64,000 nt of DNA from Photobacterium malacitanum (GCF_900185615.1 NZ_FYAK01000006.1:152437-216436), one strand, 5' to 3'; shown: positions 46,645 to 58,407, counted from the first letter of the stretch. Made by a program: numbers and translations. Notes: generated by a model from the letters alone, not told the origin.

Positions 46645-48660
46645 CTATTTTTTAAATAAATTACGAATATTAGCAATATGGGCTTGGCCTTTTTGCATTC
46701 GTTCTTCAGCAGTGATCGGTTTGCGTTCGTTTTCCCACTCTAAATCATCCTGTGGTAGCTCGTATAAGAATCGACTCGGCTCTGGCTTGATCAGTTCACC
46801 ATATTGACGCCGTTCTTTACACAGCGTGAACGTTAGCTCTCGTTGCGCGCGGGTGATCCCCACATAAGCCAATCGGCGCTCTTCATCAACATTATCCTCA
46901 TCAATACTGGTTTGATGCGGCAAAATGCCCTCTTCAGTGCCGACTAAAAACACATATGGAAACTCGAGCCCTTTTGATGCATGTAACGTCATTAGCTGTA
47001 CTTGATCAGCGTCAGTGTCATCTTCCCCACGCTCCATCATGTCACGCAGAGTTAAACGCTGTACCACTTCTTTCAGAGTTTTAACTTCATTGTCATAGTT
47101 ATCACCTTCCAAATCAGCGGTGATCCAACTGTAGAGATCAGAGACATTTTTCATTCTCATTTCAGCCGCTTTAGGACTGGAAGATGTTTCGTAGAGCCAA
47201 TCTTCATAATGAATATCACGTACTAATTGGCGTACCGCTGCCACAGTATCGCCCCGCTCTGCGTTATCTGTCAGCTGATTTATCCAATGCGTAAAGCGTT
47301 GTAACGATTCTAAACCACGGCCCGAAAGGTGTTGTTCAAGCCCCATTTCAAAACTGGCAGCAAATAAACTTTTTCCGCGCATATTGGCGTACGTTCCCAA
47401 CTTTTCGAGCGTAACTGGACCAATTTCACGTCGTGGCGTATTCACGATCCGTAAAAAAGCATTATCGTCATCAGGATTAGTTAATACTCGTAGATATGCC
47501 ATCATATCTTTGATTTCAACCCGCGAGAAAAACGACGTTCCACCAGAAATTTTATACGGAATTCGGTTTTGCATTAGCGCTTTTTCAAATAATCGCGATT
47601 GGTGGTTACCGCGGTATAAAATCGCATAATCTTTATAAGCGGTATTATTCATAAACCGATGCGCAATTAATTCGCCCACCACTTTTTCAGCTTCATGCTC
47701 TTCATTTTTTGCCGTCAACACTTTCAACATCGCCCCATCAGGGATCGCTGAAAACAGAGCTTTTTCAAATAAGTGGGGGTTATTAGCAATAAGAATGTTT
47801 GCCGTTCGTAGAATACGACTGGTTGAACGATAATTTTGCTCAAGTTTAACTACTTTAAGATTAGGAAAATCTTTATTGAGTAAGGCTAAGTTTTCTGGCT
47901 GCGCGCCACGCCACGAATAAATCGACTGATCATCGTCACCAACCACAGTAAATCGTGCTCGCTCACCAACCAATAACTTGACGAACAAATACTGACTGGT
48001 GTTGGTATCTTGATACTCATCCACCAGCAAATAGCGAATTCGATTTTGCCAGCGTTGACGCACTTCTTGATTATCATGCAACAATAATACTGGCATTAAA
48101 ATCAGATCATCAAAATCAAGCGCGTTATAGGCCTTCATCTGCCGCTGATACATTTCATAGCAATGGGCAAATAATTGATCACGCTCAGTTTGAGCACGGC
48201 CAGCGGCATCAACTGGCGCTAACATGTCATTTTTCCAATTCGAAATTGTTGACTGCAATTGCTTTAATAAATCTTTATCACCGTCGAGCTCTTCTTCGGT
48301 CAATTCCTTTAATAACGCCATCTGATCTTGATCGTCAAACAATGAAAAATTGGCTTTTAAGCCTAAATATTTACATTCTCGACGCACAATGTTCAGTCCC
48401 AACGTATGAAAAGTTGACACCATTAACCCTTTAGATTCTTGACGACCTAATGTTTGACCGACACGCTCTTTCATTTCACGTGCAGCTTTATTAGTAAAGG
48501 TCAATGCCGCAATGTTGCGTGCCTTATAATCACACTGCTGAACCAAGTAAGCGATTTTATTGGTAATAACACGCGTTTTACCTGAGCCGGCGCCGGCTAA
48601 AACTAAGCACGGTCCGGAAACGTATTTAACTGCTTCTGTTTGCCTTGGGTTCAGTTTCAT
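46645..48660 (-). CDS. rep: ATP-dependent DNA helicase Rep
   Basis: 671-aa UvrD/Rep superfamily 1A 3'-5' helicase (E. coli Rep 673 aa), accessory motor that clears proteins ahead of the replisome. Motif I GAGSGKT, motif [20 protein letters not shown] (motif III), LEQNYRS (IV), [16 protein letters not shown] (V) and VGITRAQ (VI). The short C-terminus and overall identity with Rep separate it from UvrD. Stand-alone gene. Confidence 0.95.
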   Translation of the reverse strand: MKLNPRQTEAVKYVSGPCLVLAGAGSGKTRVITNKIAYLVQQCDYKARNIAALTFTNKAAREMKERVGQTLGRQESKGLMVSTFHTLGLNIVRRECKYLGLKANFSLFDDQDQMALLKELTEEELDGDKDLLKQLQSTISNWKNDMLAPVDAAGRAQTERDQLFAHCYEMYQRQMKAYNALDFDDLILMPVLLLHDNQEVRQRWQNRIRYLLVDEYQDTNTSQYLFVKLLVGERARFTVVGDDDQSIYSWRGAQPENLALLNKDFPNLKVVKLEQNYRSTSRILRTANILIANNPHLFEKALFSAIPDGAMLKVLTAKNEEHEAEKVVGELIAHRFMNNTAYKDYAILYRGNHQSRLFEKALMQNRIPYKISGGTSFFSRVEIKDMMAYLRVLTNPDDDNAFLRIVNTPRREIGPVTLEKLGTYANMRGKSLFAASFEMGLEQHLSGRGLESLQRFTHWINQLTDNAERGDTVAAVRQLVRDIHYEDWLYETSSSPKAAEMRMKNVSDLYSWITADLEGDNYDNEVKTLKEVVQRLTLRDMMERGEDDTDADQVQLMTLHASKGLEFPYVFLVGTEEGILPHQTSIDEDNVDEERRLAYVGITRAQRELTFTLCKERRQYGELIKPEPSRFLYELPQDDLEWENERKPITAEERMQKGQAHIANIRNLFKK

Positions 48661-48967
48661 TAGTTATCCTGACGTCATTAAAAACGAGCGCATTTTAACG
48701 CGCTTTAATTACAACTCTATTCATTTTTGCTTGAATGGCATTATCGCAATTCATCAACATTTATTCCAAGTTCATTACTTAAAGCAACTGAATCAACGGA
48801 TCTGTGCTAGACATATTGATATATCAGTTAAACAAATCACAACCAGTTGCACCAAATTCTTAATTGAATTAAATGTTAATTATATAAAAGTAAATAATAG
48901 TTACATTACTGTTAAATGATGAAATAATCTTTAACAGTTCTCATATTGCTTAAATTTAGGAGATTTC
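48661..48967. promoter_or_regulatory. Promoter region between rep and the first RND operon
   Basis: 307 bp, AT-rich, divergent. Expected to hold promoters for rep and for the efflux operon; no regulator gene adjoins and no operator palindrome stands out. Confidence 0.4.
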
Positions 48968-50113
48968 ATGCGAAAGATCGCAGCCATTGCTACTATTGTC
49001 AGCTTGACATTAGGGATATCCGCTTGTGACCAAAGTGAATCCAAAAAGCCAACCCAACAAGCAGCAAAAAGTGTGGCTGTTGGTACACTTAGCGTTACTT
49101 CTCATCCACAAGCTATTCACGTCGAACTTCCTGGCCGTAGTAAAGCTTACCTTGAAGCTGAAGTTCGTCCTCAAGTATCAGGTATTATCACTGAACGTAG
49201 CTTCAAAGAAGGTAGCAGTGTCAGTAAAGGCCAATCATTATATAGTATCGACTCAGCACCTTATAACGCAGCCTACCTCAGCGCTAAAGCCAGTTTAGCT
49301 CAAGCACAAGCAAACTTAGATTCAGCAAAGGCGCTGGCTCAACGTAGTGAAACGTTGGTTAACCGTGGCGCTATCAGCAAACAAACTTATGATGATAATA
49401 AAGCAAAATATAAAGTTGCTCTTGCTGGCATTGAAGTCGCAAAAGCCAGTGTTAACAAAGCAAAAATAGATCTTAATTATACCAAAGTTAAAGCCCCTAT
49501 CGCGGGTCGTATTGGTCAATCATCAGTCACACCTGGTGCTCTCGTCAGCGCGGGGCAGGCACAAGTCTTAGCGACCATTCAACAATTGGACCCGATCAAT
49601 ATTGATATTGCCCAATCAAGCACGCAATTATTGCGTCTAAAATCAGCCCTTAAACAAGGTCAGCTGCAAGCCAGTGATAATGCTGATGTCGAATTGATCC
49701 TTGAAGATGGCAGTGTTTACTCACATCACGGCACACTCCAATTTGCTGAAGTGAATGTCGATCCTAACACTGGCTCTGTCACCTTACGTGCTGAATTCCC
49801 TAACCCTGACGGCGTGTTACTGCCTGGCATGTATGTCCGCGCAGTGCTAAATACTGGCACCGATCCTAAAGCCATTATGATCCCGCAAAAAGCCATTACT
49901 CGCAACAGTAAAGGCCAAGCAATTGCTATGGTTGTTGGCGCTGACAACAAAGTGGAATCACGCACAATCACGACAGCTGAAGCAATTGATAATCAATGGC
50001 GAGTTACTAGTGGACTTAAAGATGGCGATCAAGTGATCGTTGATGGTTTACAAAAAATCCGTCCAGGGGTTGTGGTTGAACCGACGCCAATGACTGTCAC
50101 TCACTCACAATAA
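48968..50113 (+). CDS. RND efflux periplasmic adaptor lipoprotein (AcrA-like)
   Basis: 381-aa membrane-fusion protein that links an RND pump to an outer-membrane channel. Lipobox GISAC with Cys20. Barrel-sandwich halves flank a coiled-coil hairpin (about 95-165), with AcrA landmarks ELPGRSKAYLEAEVRPQVSGII, YTKVKAPIAGRIGQS and PGMYVRAVL. AGGAG sits 5 bases before the ATG. Followed 15 bp later by its pump. No TolC gene in the operon, so it probably uses a shared TolC. The VexA/VmeA group of Vibrionaceae is the likely relative. Confidence 0.9.
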   Translation: MRKIAAIATIVSLTLGISACDQSESKKPTQQAAKSVAVGTLSVTSHPQAIHVELPGRSKAYLEAEVRPQVSGIITERSFKEGSSVSKGQSLYSIDSAPYNAAYLSAKASLAQAQANLDSAKALAQRSETLVNRGAISKQTYDDNKAKYKVALAGIEVAKASVNKAKIDLNYTKVKAPIAGRIGQSSVTPGALVSAGQAQVLATIQQLDPINIDIAQSSTQLLRLKSALKQGQLQASDNADVELILEDGSVYSHHGTLQFAEVNVDPNTGSVTLRAEFPNPDGVLLPGMYVRAVLNTGTDPKAIMIPQKAITRNSKGQAIAMVVGADNKVESRTITTAEAIDNQWRVTSGLKDGDQVIVDGLQKIRPGVVVEPTPMTVTHSQ

Positions 50114-50128
50114 TAGGGAAAGTAAACT

Positions 50129-53100
50129 ATGGCTCGTTTCTTTATCGATCGCCCTATTTTTGCTTGGGTGATCGCGATTATCGTCATGCTAGCTGGCGTA
50201 CTGTCCATTTTAAAATTACCGGTTTCTCAGTACCCTAGCATTGCACCACCCACAGTTGTTATTAGTGCTAGCTACCCCGGCGCTAATGCGAAAACCATGG
50301 AAGATACCGTTACTCAAGTTATCGAACAACGGATGACAGGTATTGATAACCTGCGCTACTTATCGTCAACCAGTGACAGTTTTGGTAATACCCAAATAAC
50401 CCTGACGTTTAATGCTGAGGCTGATCCTGATATTGCCCAAGTTCAGGTTCAAAATAAGTTGCAATCAGCATTACCCCTGCTGCCACTAGAAGTGCAACAG
50501 CAAGGGGTAAAGGTTAACAAAGCCAGCTCCAGCTTTTTGATGGTAGTCGGATTCTATTCCGAAGATGGTTCGATGGATAAAAATGACATTTCGGACTACA
50601 TCAGTTCCAATGTTGCCGATCCAATGAGTCGTGTGCCAGGTGTTGGTGAGATTCAAACGTTTGGTGCTCAATATGCGATGCGTATTTGGCTTGATCCGCT
50701 TAAACTAACAAAATATCACCTCACTAGTATTGATGTTATTAATGCTATTAAAGAACAAAATGCTCAGGTTTCAGCAGGTCAACTTGGTGCCTCACCATCG
50801 TTACCAGGCCAAGAGCTTAACGCGACCGTCTCCGCTCAAAGCCGTTTAAAAACGCCAGCTCAGTTTGAAAAAATCATTCTGAAATCCGATCCTTCGGGCG
50901 CAAAAGTGTTATTAAAAGACGTCGCTCGAGTTGAACTTGGCGCTGAAAGTTATGCTGTGCAGGTGTTCTATAACGGTAAACAAGCCAGTGGTATTGGTAT
51001 TAAACTCGCCACAGGGGCCAACGCCTTAGCCACAGCAGAAGCCGTTAAAGCAAAGATTGATGAGCTTAAACCGTTCTTCCCTGAAGGATTACAAGCGGTT
51101 TATCCCTACGACACGACGCCATTTGTCGAAAAATCCATTGAAGGTGTAGTCCATACATTATTTGAAGCAGTGGCATTGGTATTTATTATCATGTTCCTGT
51201 TCTTACAAAACTTCCGCGCGACATTGATTCCAACGATTGCCGTTCCAGTAGTATTACTCGGTACCTTCGCTGTACTTTCTATCGCAGGCTATTCAATAAA
51301 TACCCTCACTATGTTTGCAATGGTACTTGCTATCGGCTTGCTGGTTGACGATGCGATTGTAGTGGTAGAAAACGTTGAACGGGTCATGCACGAGGAGGGC
51401 TTAGGTCCTGTTGAAGCGACACGTAAATCAATGGATCAAATTACGGGCGCACTGGTAGGTATCGCATTAACACTCTCTGCGGTATTTGTTCCAATGGCAT
51501 TTATGTCAGGTTCTACCGGTGTTATTTATCGCCAATTCTCGATAACCATCGTAACTGCAATGTCACTATCGGTAATGGTAGCAGTGATCCTTACACCCGC
51601 TCTGTGTGCAACGATGCTTAAACCTGTTGCTCACGGTAGCAATGACAAAGGCTTCTTTGGCTGGTTTAACCGCACTTTTGATAACTTAACCAACCGTTAC
51701 GAAGCTAGCGTTGCGGCAATGATTAAGCGCTCTATTCGAGTGATGTTTATCTTCCTTGGCTTAACCGTTGCTGTAGGTTGGATCTTTATGCGCATGCCAA
51801 CTTCGTTCTTACCAGATGAAGACCAAGGGATTTTATTTAGTCAGGCCATATTGCCGGTTAACTCAACCCAAGAGCAAACGCAAAAAGTCATGGACCAAGT
51901 GTCTGATTACTATTTAACTCAAGAGGCTGATAGTGTCGCCAGTGTATTTAGTGTCTCAGGCTTTAGTTTTGCTGGTAACGGTCAAAACATGGGTATGGCT
52001 TTTGTCGGCTTAAAAGATTGGTCTGATCGTCAATTGCCCGGCATGGATGTTAAATCGATCGTGAATCGCTCGATGGGTTATTTCCAAAAAATTAAAAATG
52101 CGATGGTGTTTTCGTTTGCACCACCAGCAGTGATCGAACTTGGTACCGCCAGTGGTTTTGATTTCTACCTTCAAGATCGCAGTGGTCAAGGGCATGACAA
52201 GTTAATTGCAGCACGTAATCAATTACTGCAATTAGCCGCTGAAAACCCGAATTTGGTTGGCGTTCGTCCTAATGGTCAAGAAGATGCGCCTATGTATCAA
52301 ATTAATATTGATCAAGCCAAAATACGTGCGCTAGGAATCGATATTAATTCCGTCAACAAAGTGCTCGGTACTGCATGGGGTAGTTCTTATGTTAACGACT
52401 TTATTGATCGCGGCCGAGTAAAGAAAGTCTTTGTTCAAGGTGATGCTCAATACCGCATGAAACCTGGCGATCTTGATAGCTGGTATGTACGTAATAACCA
52501 AGGTGAAATGGTGCCATTCTCGGCCTTTGCTACCGGTGAATGGCAATATGCGTCACCGCGTCTAGAACGTTTCAACGCCACTCCTGCTGTGAATATTCAA
52601 GGCAGTGTGGTTAATGGTTACAGTACAGGCCAAGCAATGCTTGATATTGAAGCGATGGTCAAGAAATTACCACCAGGGTTTGGGGTTGAATGGAATGGCT
52701 TATCGTATGAAGAACGCCTATCGGGTAACCAAGCACCAATGCTATACGCGTTATCTATCTTGGTGGTGTTCTTAGTACTTGCTGCGCTGTATGAAAGCTG
52801 GTCAGTGCCTTTTGCTGTCGTACTAGTAGTGCCGCTTGGAATTATTGGTGCGCTGCTAGCAATGAATGCGCGCGGTATGCCGAACGATGTCTTCTTCCAA
52901 GTCGGCTTATTAACCACCGTTGGTTTGGCAACCAAAAATGCCATTCTGATTGTGGAATTTGCTAAAGAATACTACGAGAAAGGCGCAGGACTGGTTGAAG
53001 CGACCCTGCATGCGGTACGTGTGCGTTTACGTCCAATTATCATGACCTCGCTCGCGTTTGGTCTTGGTGTAGTGCCATTAGCCATCAGTACCGGCGTTGG

Positions 53101-53269
53101 CTCAGGTGGTAAAAATGCCATTGGTACTGCAGTACTTGGCGGCATGTTGAGCTCAACCTTCTTAGGTATTTTCTTTATTCCAATTTTCTTTGTAGTAGTA
53201 GAACGTATCTTTAGTCGTGGAAAAAACAAGCCGACATCTGACAGTACACCACCAACACAATCACATTAA
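50129..53269 (+). CDS. RND multidrug efflux pump, HAE1 family (AcrB-like)
   Basis: 1046-aa inner-membrane trimeric proton/drug antiporter. Twelve membrane segments with two large periplasmic loops. Proton-relay residues are present: the Asp pair in [18 protein letters not shown] and the Lys in [16 protein letters not shown]. The HAE1 start [17 protein letters not shown] is exact. It forms an operon with the upstream adaptor, and its end is marked by a good terminator at 53295-53324. Expected substrates are detergents, bile salts, dyes and antibiotics. Confidence 0.93.
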   Translation: MARFFIDRPIFAWVIAIIVMLAGVLSILKLPVSQYPSIAPPTVVISASYPGANAKTMEDTVTQVIEQRMTGIDNLRYLSSTSDSFGNTQITLTFNAEADPDIAQVQVQNKLQSALPLLPLEVQQQGVKVNKASSSFLMVVGFYSEDGSMDKNDISDYISSNVADPMSRVPGVGEIQTFGAQYAMRIWLDPLKLTKYHLTSIDVINAIKEQNAQVSAGQLGASPSLPGQELNATVSAQSRLKTPAQFEKIILKSDPSGAKVLLKDVARVELGAESYAVQVFYNGKQASGIGIKLATGANALATAEAVKAKIDELKPFFPEGLQAVYPYDTTPFVEKSIEGVVHTLFEAVALVFIIMFLFLQNFRATLIPTIAVPVVLLGTFAVLSIAGYSINTLTMFAMVLAIGLLVDDAIVVVENVERVMHEEGLGPVEATRKSMDQITGALVGIALTLSAVFVPMAFMSGSTGVIYRQFSITIVTAMSLSVMVAVILTPALCATMLKPVAHGSNDKGFFGWFNRTFDNLTNRYEASVAAMIKRSIRVMFIFLGLTVAVGWIFMRMPTSFLPDEDQGILFSQAILPVNSTQEQTQKVMDQVSDYYLTQEADSVASVFSVSGFSFAGNGQNMGMAFVGLKDWSDRQLPGMDVKSIVNRSMGYFQKIKNAMVFSFAPPAVIELGTASGFDFYLQDRSGQGHDKLIAARNQLLQLAAENPNLVGVRPNGQEDAPMYQINIDQAKIRALGIDINSVNKVLGTAWGSSYVNDFIDRGRVKKVFVQGDAQYRMKPGDLDSWYVRNNQGEMVPFSAFATGEWQYASPRLERFNATPAVNIQGSVVNGYSTGQAMLDIEAMVKKLPPGFGVEWNGLSYEERLSGNQAPMLYALSILVVFLVLAALYESWSVPFAVVLVVPLGIIGALLAMNARGMPNDVFFQVGLLTTVGLATKNAILIVEFAKEYYEKGAGLVEATLHAVRVRLRPIIMTSLAFGLGVVPLAISTGVGSGGKNAIGTAVLGGMLSSTFLGIFFIPIFFVVVERIFSRGKNKPTSDSTPPTQSH

Positions 53270-53294
53270 TCAGTTGGTAATCTAGAACCATAGC

Positions 53295-53324
53295 AGCCCG
53301 TATCTATCTTGATGCGGGCTTTTT
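53295..53324 (+). terminator. Terminator of the first RND operon
   Basis: 10-bp stem AGCCCGTATC (53295-53304) with 53311-53320 (one G-T pair), loop TATCTT, then TTTTT. Confidence 0.85.
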
Positions 53325-53430
53325 ATTACTTTTTCACTTGAAAAAACACCTTATCACGGCGAATAAGTATATTGGCACTTATGGGAACCTTGCAATATTC
53401 TTAATAATGATACAAAAGCTTAAATAAGAC

Positions 53431-53483
53431 TTGCGAATCAATCATCAAATCCTACAATAGCCCAGTGAATGAACATTCATTCA
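53431..53483 (+). promoter_or_regulatory. Promoter and TetR-type operator of the second RND operon
   Basis: -35 TTGCGA (53431-53436), 16-bp spacer, -10 TACAAT (53453-53458). A perfect 8-bp inverted repeat TGAATGAA-CA-TTCATTCA (53466-53483) begins about where transcription should start. Such palindromes are common operators of AcrR/TetR-type repressors, so the TetR gene just downstream probably represses its own operon. Confidence 0.75.
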
Positions 53484-53510
53484 TTCTATTTGTACCGAAT
53501 ATAAGCAGTT

Positions 53511-54077
53511 ATGACAGATAAAAAAGAGCGCATATTAACAGCAACTGAAAAACTTTTAGCTACCCATGGCTTTCATGGTCTATCAATGCAGATGGTGGCT
53601 AAAGAAGCTCAAGTTGCAACAGGCACTATTTATCGCTACTTCGATGATAAAGATGATCTACTATTCCAACTACATGAATATATTTTAGGTTATATCGCGA
53701 ACAAAGTTAGCCAGAATATTAACAATAGTATGTCACTTAAACAGCGTTACCGTACGATGTGGCTCAATTTGTGGCAAATGTCGGTAAGTGGTAATGCGCC
53801 GTTAATCAATCAAGGGCAATTTCAGAATTTGCCCCGTAAAAATGCCCATGAAAGAAAAGCATTAAATAAACACCTTTTTAGCTGCGTCAATCAAATGTTT
53901 GACGAAGGTAAAGCCTGCAACCTATTTAAACCGCTTGATAATGAAATTTTAAGCACACTTAGCCTTGAGACGAGTTGTTATTTAGCCCGTCGAAAAATCA
54001 ATGGTGGATTAGAGATCACTGATAGCGAATTAAATGCCGCTATTAATGCCTCTTGGGACGCCATTATTCAGCATTAA
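53511..54077 (+). CDS. TetR/AcrR-family transcriptional repressor
   Basis: 188-aa regulator. N-terminal DNA-binding domain: ILTATEKLLATHGFHGLSMQMVAKEAQVATGTIYRYFDDKDDLL, a standard TetR helix-turn-helix (about 25-46). The C-terminal ligand domain is variable. First gene of tetR-adaptor-pump, 27 bp before the adaptor, so repressor and pump are co-transcribed. The palindrome at its own transcription start supports autorepression with drug-induced release (inference). Vibrio vexR-type regulators have the same arrangement. Confidence 0.9.
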   Translation: MTDKKERILTATEKLLATHGFHGLSMQMVAKEAQVATGTIYRYFDDKDDLLFQLHEYILGYIANKVSQNINNSMSLKQRYRTMWLNLWQMSVSGNAPLINQGQFQNLPRKNAHERKALNKHLFSCVNQMFDEGKACNLFKPLDNEILSTLSLETSCYLARRKINGGLEITDSELNAAINASWDAIIQH

Positions 54078-54104
54078 CATTGTAATTCCGGAGCATACCT
54101 CATA

Positions 54105-55208
54105 ATGAAAAAATGGATCGTGATGTTACTTCTTGCTCTTCTGTTATTTGGAAGTGTAATTGGTTTCAATCTTTTTAAAGAACATAAAATAGCTGAATAT
54201 ATGGCTAATATACCGGAAGCAAACTATCCGGTAACCGCCACTACCACTAAAGCTGAAAACTGGCACCCAGCACTTCAAGCAATTGGTTTTATTGAACCAA
54301 TGCAAGGTGTAACCCTAACTTCAGAAGCGGCTGGTGTGATCAGCAAAATCAACTTTGAATCAGGCCAAAAGGTAAAAGCTGGGCAATTATTGGTGTCAAT
54401 AAACTCCAATGTTGAACAGTCAAGCTTACAAAGTACTGAAGCAAAACTACCATCAGTAGAAGCTTCTTACCTACGTTACAAAGATCTTTACCGTAAAGGT
54501 TCAGTATCAAAATCTAGCCTTGATGAAGCGAAAGCAAATTACCTTGCATTAGTCGCTCAAATCAAATCATTAAAAGAATCTATTCAACGTCGTAATATCA
54601 GCGCACCTTTTGCCGGTGAGATTGGTCTACGTAATGTTTACTTAGGTCAATATATTCAGCCTGGTACGAAAATTATTCGTTTAGAAGACACCACGACGAT
54701 GCGTTTCCGCTTTACGGTTCCGCAAACGGATATTTCTAAAATAAAAATTGGCCAAACTGTTGATATCAGTATCGATGCTTATAAAGATACTAATTTTAAA
54801 GGTCTAATTACTGCGATTGAACCTGCGGTTAACGCGCAAACAGGTTTGATTCAGGTACAAGCTGATATTCCTAACAGCGGCGGCATGCTGCGCAGTGGTA
54901 TGTTTGCACGTGCCCGTGTTATTCAACCCGTTATTGCTGATCAAATCGTGGTTCCTCAAACGGCCATTACTTACACCCTTTATGGTGATACGGTGTATGT
55001 ACTGCGCAACGTTGATGGCAAATTACGTGCGATGCAGACAGTGGTAACTACTGGTCTAAACAAAGGTAACAAAGTACGCATTCTTTCAGGCCTAAAAGCT
55101 GGAGAGCAGATCGTAACTAGCGGCCAAATTCGTCTTAGCAACAAGTCATTAGTGCACATCGTTGAAAATGACGCACTGAAGGCTCCTGCTGAAATCCCAT
55201 TGCTGTAA
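54105..55208 (+). CDS. RND efflux periplasmic adaptor subunit
   Basis: 367-aa membrane-fusion protein. The N-terminus is an uncleaved-looking signal anchor (KKWIVMLLLALLLFGSVIGFNLF) without a lipobox, unlike the other adaptor in the window. Then come the lipoyl halves (EPMQGVTLTSEAAGVISKINFESGQKVKAGQLLV and ISAPFAGEIGLRNVYLGQYI), a short hairpin and the beta barrel (MLRSGMFARARV). Middle gene of the operon, 16 bp before its pump. Confidence 0.9.
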   Translation: MKKWIVMLLLALLLFGSVIGFNLFKEHKIAEYMANIPEANYPVTATTTKAENWHPALQAIGFIEPMQGVTLTSEAAGVISKINFESGQKVKAGQLLVSINSNVEQSSLQSTEAKLPSVEASYLRYKDLYRKGSVSKSSLDEAKANYLALVAQIKSLKESIQRRNISAPFAGEIGLRNVYLGQYIQPGTKIIRLEDTTTMRFRFTVPQTDISKIKIGQTVDISIDAYKDTNFKGLITAIEPAVNAQTGLIQVQADIPNSGGMLRSGMFARARVIQPVIADQIVVPQTAITYTLYGDTVYVLRNVDGKLRAMQTVVTTGLNKGNKVRILSGLKAGEQIVTSGQIRLSNKSLVHIVENDALKAPAEIPLL

Positions 55209-55224
55209 CTGGAGAACGCTCAGG

Positions 55225-58200
55225 ATGCGCTTTACTGATATATTCATCAGACGCCCGGTACTAGCAATTTCGATCAGTTTAATGATCGCATTGCTAGGTC
55301 TACAGGCGATTTTCAAAATGCAGGTTCGGCAATATCCGGACATGACTAACACTGTAGTAACCGTCAGTACGGCTTACTACGGGGCTAGTGCTGATCTTAT
55401 TCAAGGGTTTATCACTCAACCACTCGAACAAGCCATTGCTCAGGCCGATAATATCGACTACATCACCGCCCAAAGTACTATGGGTATGTCGACCATTACT
55501 GTGCAAATGAAATTGAACACCAATCCAAATGCTGCTTTGGCGGATATCCTTGCCAAAGTAAACTCGGTACGGGCTCAATTACCTAAAGAAACGCAAGATC
55601 CAACTATCGCCCTTTCTACAGGTGGCGGTACTGGCGTGCTCTACCTTGGTTTCACCAGTAAAACACTAAACTCAAGCCAAATCACCGACTACATCGAACG
55701 AGTAGTAAAACCACAGCTATTTACGGTAGGTGGTGTGGCAAAAGTAGACATGTATGGGGGTGTACCTTTTGCACTGCGTGTGTGGCTTGATCCACAAAAA
55801 ATGGCAGCATTTAACTTATCTGCCAGTGATGTAACTCAAGTACTACAAGCTAACAACTACCAATCAGCTGTCGGTCAAACCAACAATGATTTCGTGCTTT
55901 ACAACGGTAGTGCTAACACTCAATCAAATAGCCCTGAGTCACTAGAGAAACTGGTTGTATCAAGTGATAACGGTCAAGTGATCCGTTTAGGTGACATTGC
56001 CAAGGTAACCTTATCGCGTAGCAGCGATAGCTACCGTGCAACCGCCAATGGTCAAGAAGCGGTTGTTGGTGCGATTGAAGCGGCACCAAGTGCTAACCCA
56101 ATCAATATCGCTAAAGATGTTATCAACCTACTACCAACCATTGAACGTAACATGCCAAGCACCATCAAAATGACGGTGATGTATGACTCAACAATTGCGA
56201 TTAATGATTCTATTCATGAGGTTATTAAAACCATTCTTGAAGCGGCATTAATTGTATTAGTCGTTATTGCATTGTTCATCGGTTCACTACGTTCAGTCAT
56301 TATTCCAATCATTACGATTCCATTATCGTTGATTGGTGTCGCGCTGGTGATGCAACTGTTTGGTTTCTCATGGAACCTCATGACACTGCTGGCTCTGGTA
56401 TTGGCTATCGGCCTAGTGGTCGATGATGCTATCGTGGTACTAGAAAACGTTGAACGGCATATTAAGTTGGGGCAAACGCCATTTAGAGCTGCCATTATTG
56501 GTACCCGTGAAATTGCAGTACCTGTTATTTCAATGACCATTGCATTAGGTGCGGTATATGCGCCGATTGCACTAATGGGCGGTTTAACTGGTTCATTATT
56601 TAAAGAGTTTGCGTTAACCCTTGCTGGTGCGGTATTTATTTCAGGAATCATTGCCTTAACATTATCACCCGTAATGTGTGCAACCTTCCTTAAACAAAAT
56701 GAAGCACCAAATAAATTTGAATTAATGGTTCACGGTTTTCTTGATCGTTTAACATTACGCTATGAGAAAATGCTAAGTGGCATCATGCACATGCGTTCAG
56801 TAGTGATCGTATTTGCAGTATGTGCTTGTGTAAGCTTGCCGTTCCTATTTAAGTTTATTCCAAGTGAACTTGCTCCAGCAGAAGACAATGGCGTGGTTGT
56901 GTTTATGGGTACCGCCCCTGCCAACGCAAACCTTGATTTTATTGAAGATACAATGAATCAAGTTAATAAGGTCCTAACTGATCAGAAAAGCGTGCAATAT
57001 GCGCAAATTTTCTCAGGTATTCCATCTGCTAACCAAGCGTTTGGTCTTGCTACATTGAAACCATGGAGCCAACGCGATCAAAGCCAAACTGAAGTTGCGA
57101 ATGAAGTAACGAAAAAGATTAAAGATATTCCACAAATGGCCGTCACTGCTTTCCAAATGCCAAGCCTTCCAGGCGCAGGTTCAGGTTTACCAGTGCAGTT
57201 TGTTATCACCACGCCTAACAACTTTAAGAGCCTCTACCAAGTAGCTTCTGAAATGTTGGCGAAGGTTAAAGATAACCCAATGTTCGTCTACTCAGATTTA
57301 GACTTGAAGTATGATTCTGCGACGATGAACATTAATATCGATAAAGATAAAGCCGGTGCTTATGGCGTTACCATGCAAGCAATTGGTAATACATTAAGTA
57401 CAATGTTAGCCGGTGGTGATATTAACCGTGTTGATATCTTAGGTCGTTCTTACAAAGTGATTCCACAAGTTGAGCGTAAAGATCGTTTTAATCCTAAAGA
57501 TTTAAACAATTACTACGTCAAAACCAATAGTGGTGATCTAATTCCACTGGGTAGCTTAGTGACGATTAAAGTCACACCTGCGCCACCAACATTACCAAGC
57601 TTTAACCAACAAAATGCGGCAACCATCGGCGCAGTATTAGCCCCTGGTACCTCAATCGGTGAAGCGGTAAATTGGTTAAATACTGAATCAGCAAAAGTAT
57701 TACCAAAAGGCTACGGTCATGACTACTTAGGTGAAAGCCGTCAGTACGTTACGGAAGGTAATGCGCTATACGCTACCTTTGGTCTAGCATTGGCAGTTAT
57801 TTTCTTGGTACTTGCGATTCAATTTGAATCATTACGCGATCCATTGGTGATTCTCGTATCGGTACCATTAGCAATTTGTGGTGCGCTGATTGCCCTCGCA
57901 TGGGGTGCAACAACACTCAATATTTACTCGCAAATAGGTTTGATAACCCTCATAGGCTTGATAACCAAACACGGTATATTGATTTGTGAAGTTGCCAAAG
58001 AAGAACAGCTTTACCATGGTAAGAACCGCATGGATGCTGTTATGGAAGCCGCGAAGATCCGTCTTCGTCCCATCCTAATGACAACATGTGCGATGATTGC
58101 AGGTCTAATACCACTGCTATACGCATCCGGTGCTGGCGCAGCATCACGCTTCAGTATTGGTATTGTTATCGTAGCCGGTTTATCTATCGGTACGTTATTT

Positions 58201-58302
58201 ACTTTGTTTGTATTGCCAGTTATTTATACGTTCTTGGCAAGTGAACATAAGCCATTACCGGTATTTGTTGAAGAAGATGATGGTTTAGACAACCACTTCT
58301 AA
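55225..58302 (+). CDS. RND multidrug efflux pump, HAE1 family (second system)
   Basis: 1025-aa RND pump. Start MRFTDIFIRRPVLAISISLMIALLG; proton-relay Asp pair in IGLVVDDAIVVLENVERHI; Lys in GLITKHGILICEVAKEEQ. It is clearly a different lineage from the pump at 50129-53269 (KHGIL instead of KNAIL, shorter loops). Two adjacent RND operons of different lineage suggest separate substrate ranges sharing an outer-membrane channel encoded elsewhere. Ends at the terminator 58316-58345. Confidence 0.93.
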   Translation: MRFTDIFIRRPVLAISISLMIALLGLQAIFKMQVRQYPDMTNTVVTVSTAYYGASADLIQGFITQPLEQAIAQADNIDYITAQSTMGMSTITVQMKLNTNPNAALADILAKVNSVRAQLPKETQDPTIALSTGGGTGVLYLGFTSKTLNSSQITDYIERVVKPQLFTVGGVAKVDMYGGVPFALRVWLDPQKMAAFNLSASDVTQVLQANNYQSAVGQTNNDFVLYNGSANTQSNSPESLEKLVVSSDNGQVIRLGDIAKVTLSRSSDSYRATANGQEAVVGAIEAAPSANPINIAKDVINLLPTIERNMPSTIKMTVMYDSTIAINDSIHEVIKTILEAALIVLVVIALFIGSLRSVIIPIITIPLSLIGVALVMQLFGFSWNLMTLLALVLAIGLVVDDAIVVLENVERHIKLGQTPFRAAIIGTREIAVPVISMTIALGAVYAPIALMGGLTGSLFKEFALTLAGAVFISGIIALTLSPVMCATFLKQNEAPNKFELMVHGFLDRLTLRYEKMLSGIMHMRSVVIVFAVCACVSLPFLFKFIPSELAPAEDNGVVVFMGTAPANANLDFIEDTMNQVNKVLTDQKSVQYAQIFSGIPSANQAFGLATLKPWSQRDQSQTEVANEVTKKIKDIPQMAVTAFQMPSLPGAGSGLPVQFVITTPNNFKSLYQVASEMLAKVKDNPMFVYSDLDLKYDSATMNINIDKDKAGAYGVTMQAIGNTLSTMLAGGDINRVDILGRSYKVIPQVERKDRFNPKDLNNYYVKTNSGDLIPLGSLVTIKVTPAPPTLPSFNQQNAATIGAVLAPGTSIGEAVNWLNTESAKVLPKGYGHDYLGESRQYVTEGNALYATFGLALAVIFLVLAIQFESLRDPLVILVSVPLAICGALIALAWGATTLNIYSQIGLITLIGLITKHGILICEVAKEEQLYHGKNRMDAVMEAAKIRLRPILMTTCAMIAGLIPLLYASGAGAASRFSIGIVIVAGLSIGTLFTLFVLPVIYTFLASEHKPLPVFVEEDDGLDNHF

Positions 58303-58315
58303 TTAAGCTACGAAA

Positions 58316-58345
58316 AAAAGGGCGCTGAATCATCAGCGCCCTTTT
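58316..58345 (+). terminator. Terminator of the second RND operon
   Basis: Perfect 13-bp stem AAAAGGGCGCTGA (58316-58328) with 58333-58345, loop ATCA. Confidence 0.9.
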
Positions 58346-58407
58346 CTTTTCACTACAGCGCCGATTACAATAACTCACAACGATTTTCGCAACGGAGTAA
58401 GCGGATC

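Noticed and set aside
48560..48919. Plus-strand ORF of 119 codons overlapping the start of rep
   Set aside because: Half of it is antisense to the conserved Walker A region of rep; no ribosome-binding site and low-complexity AT-rich remainder.
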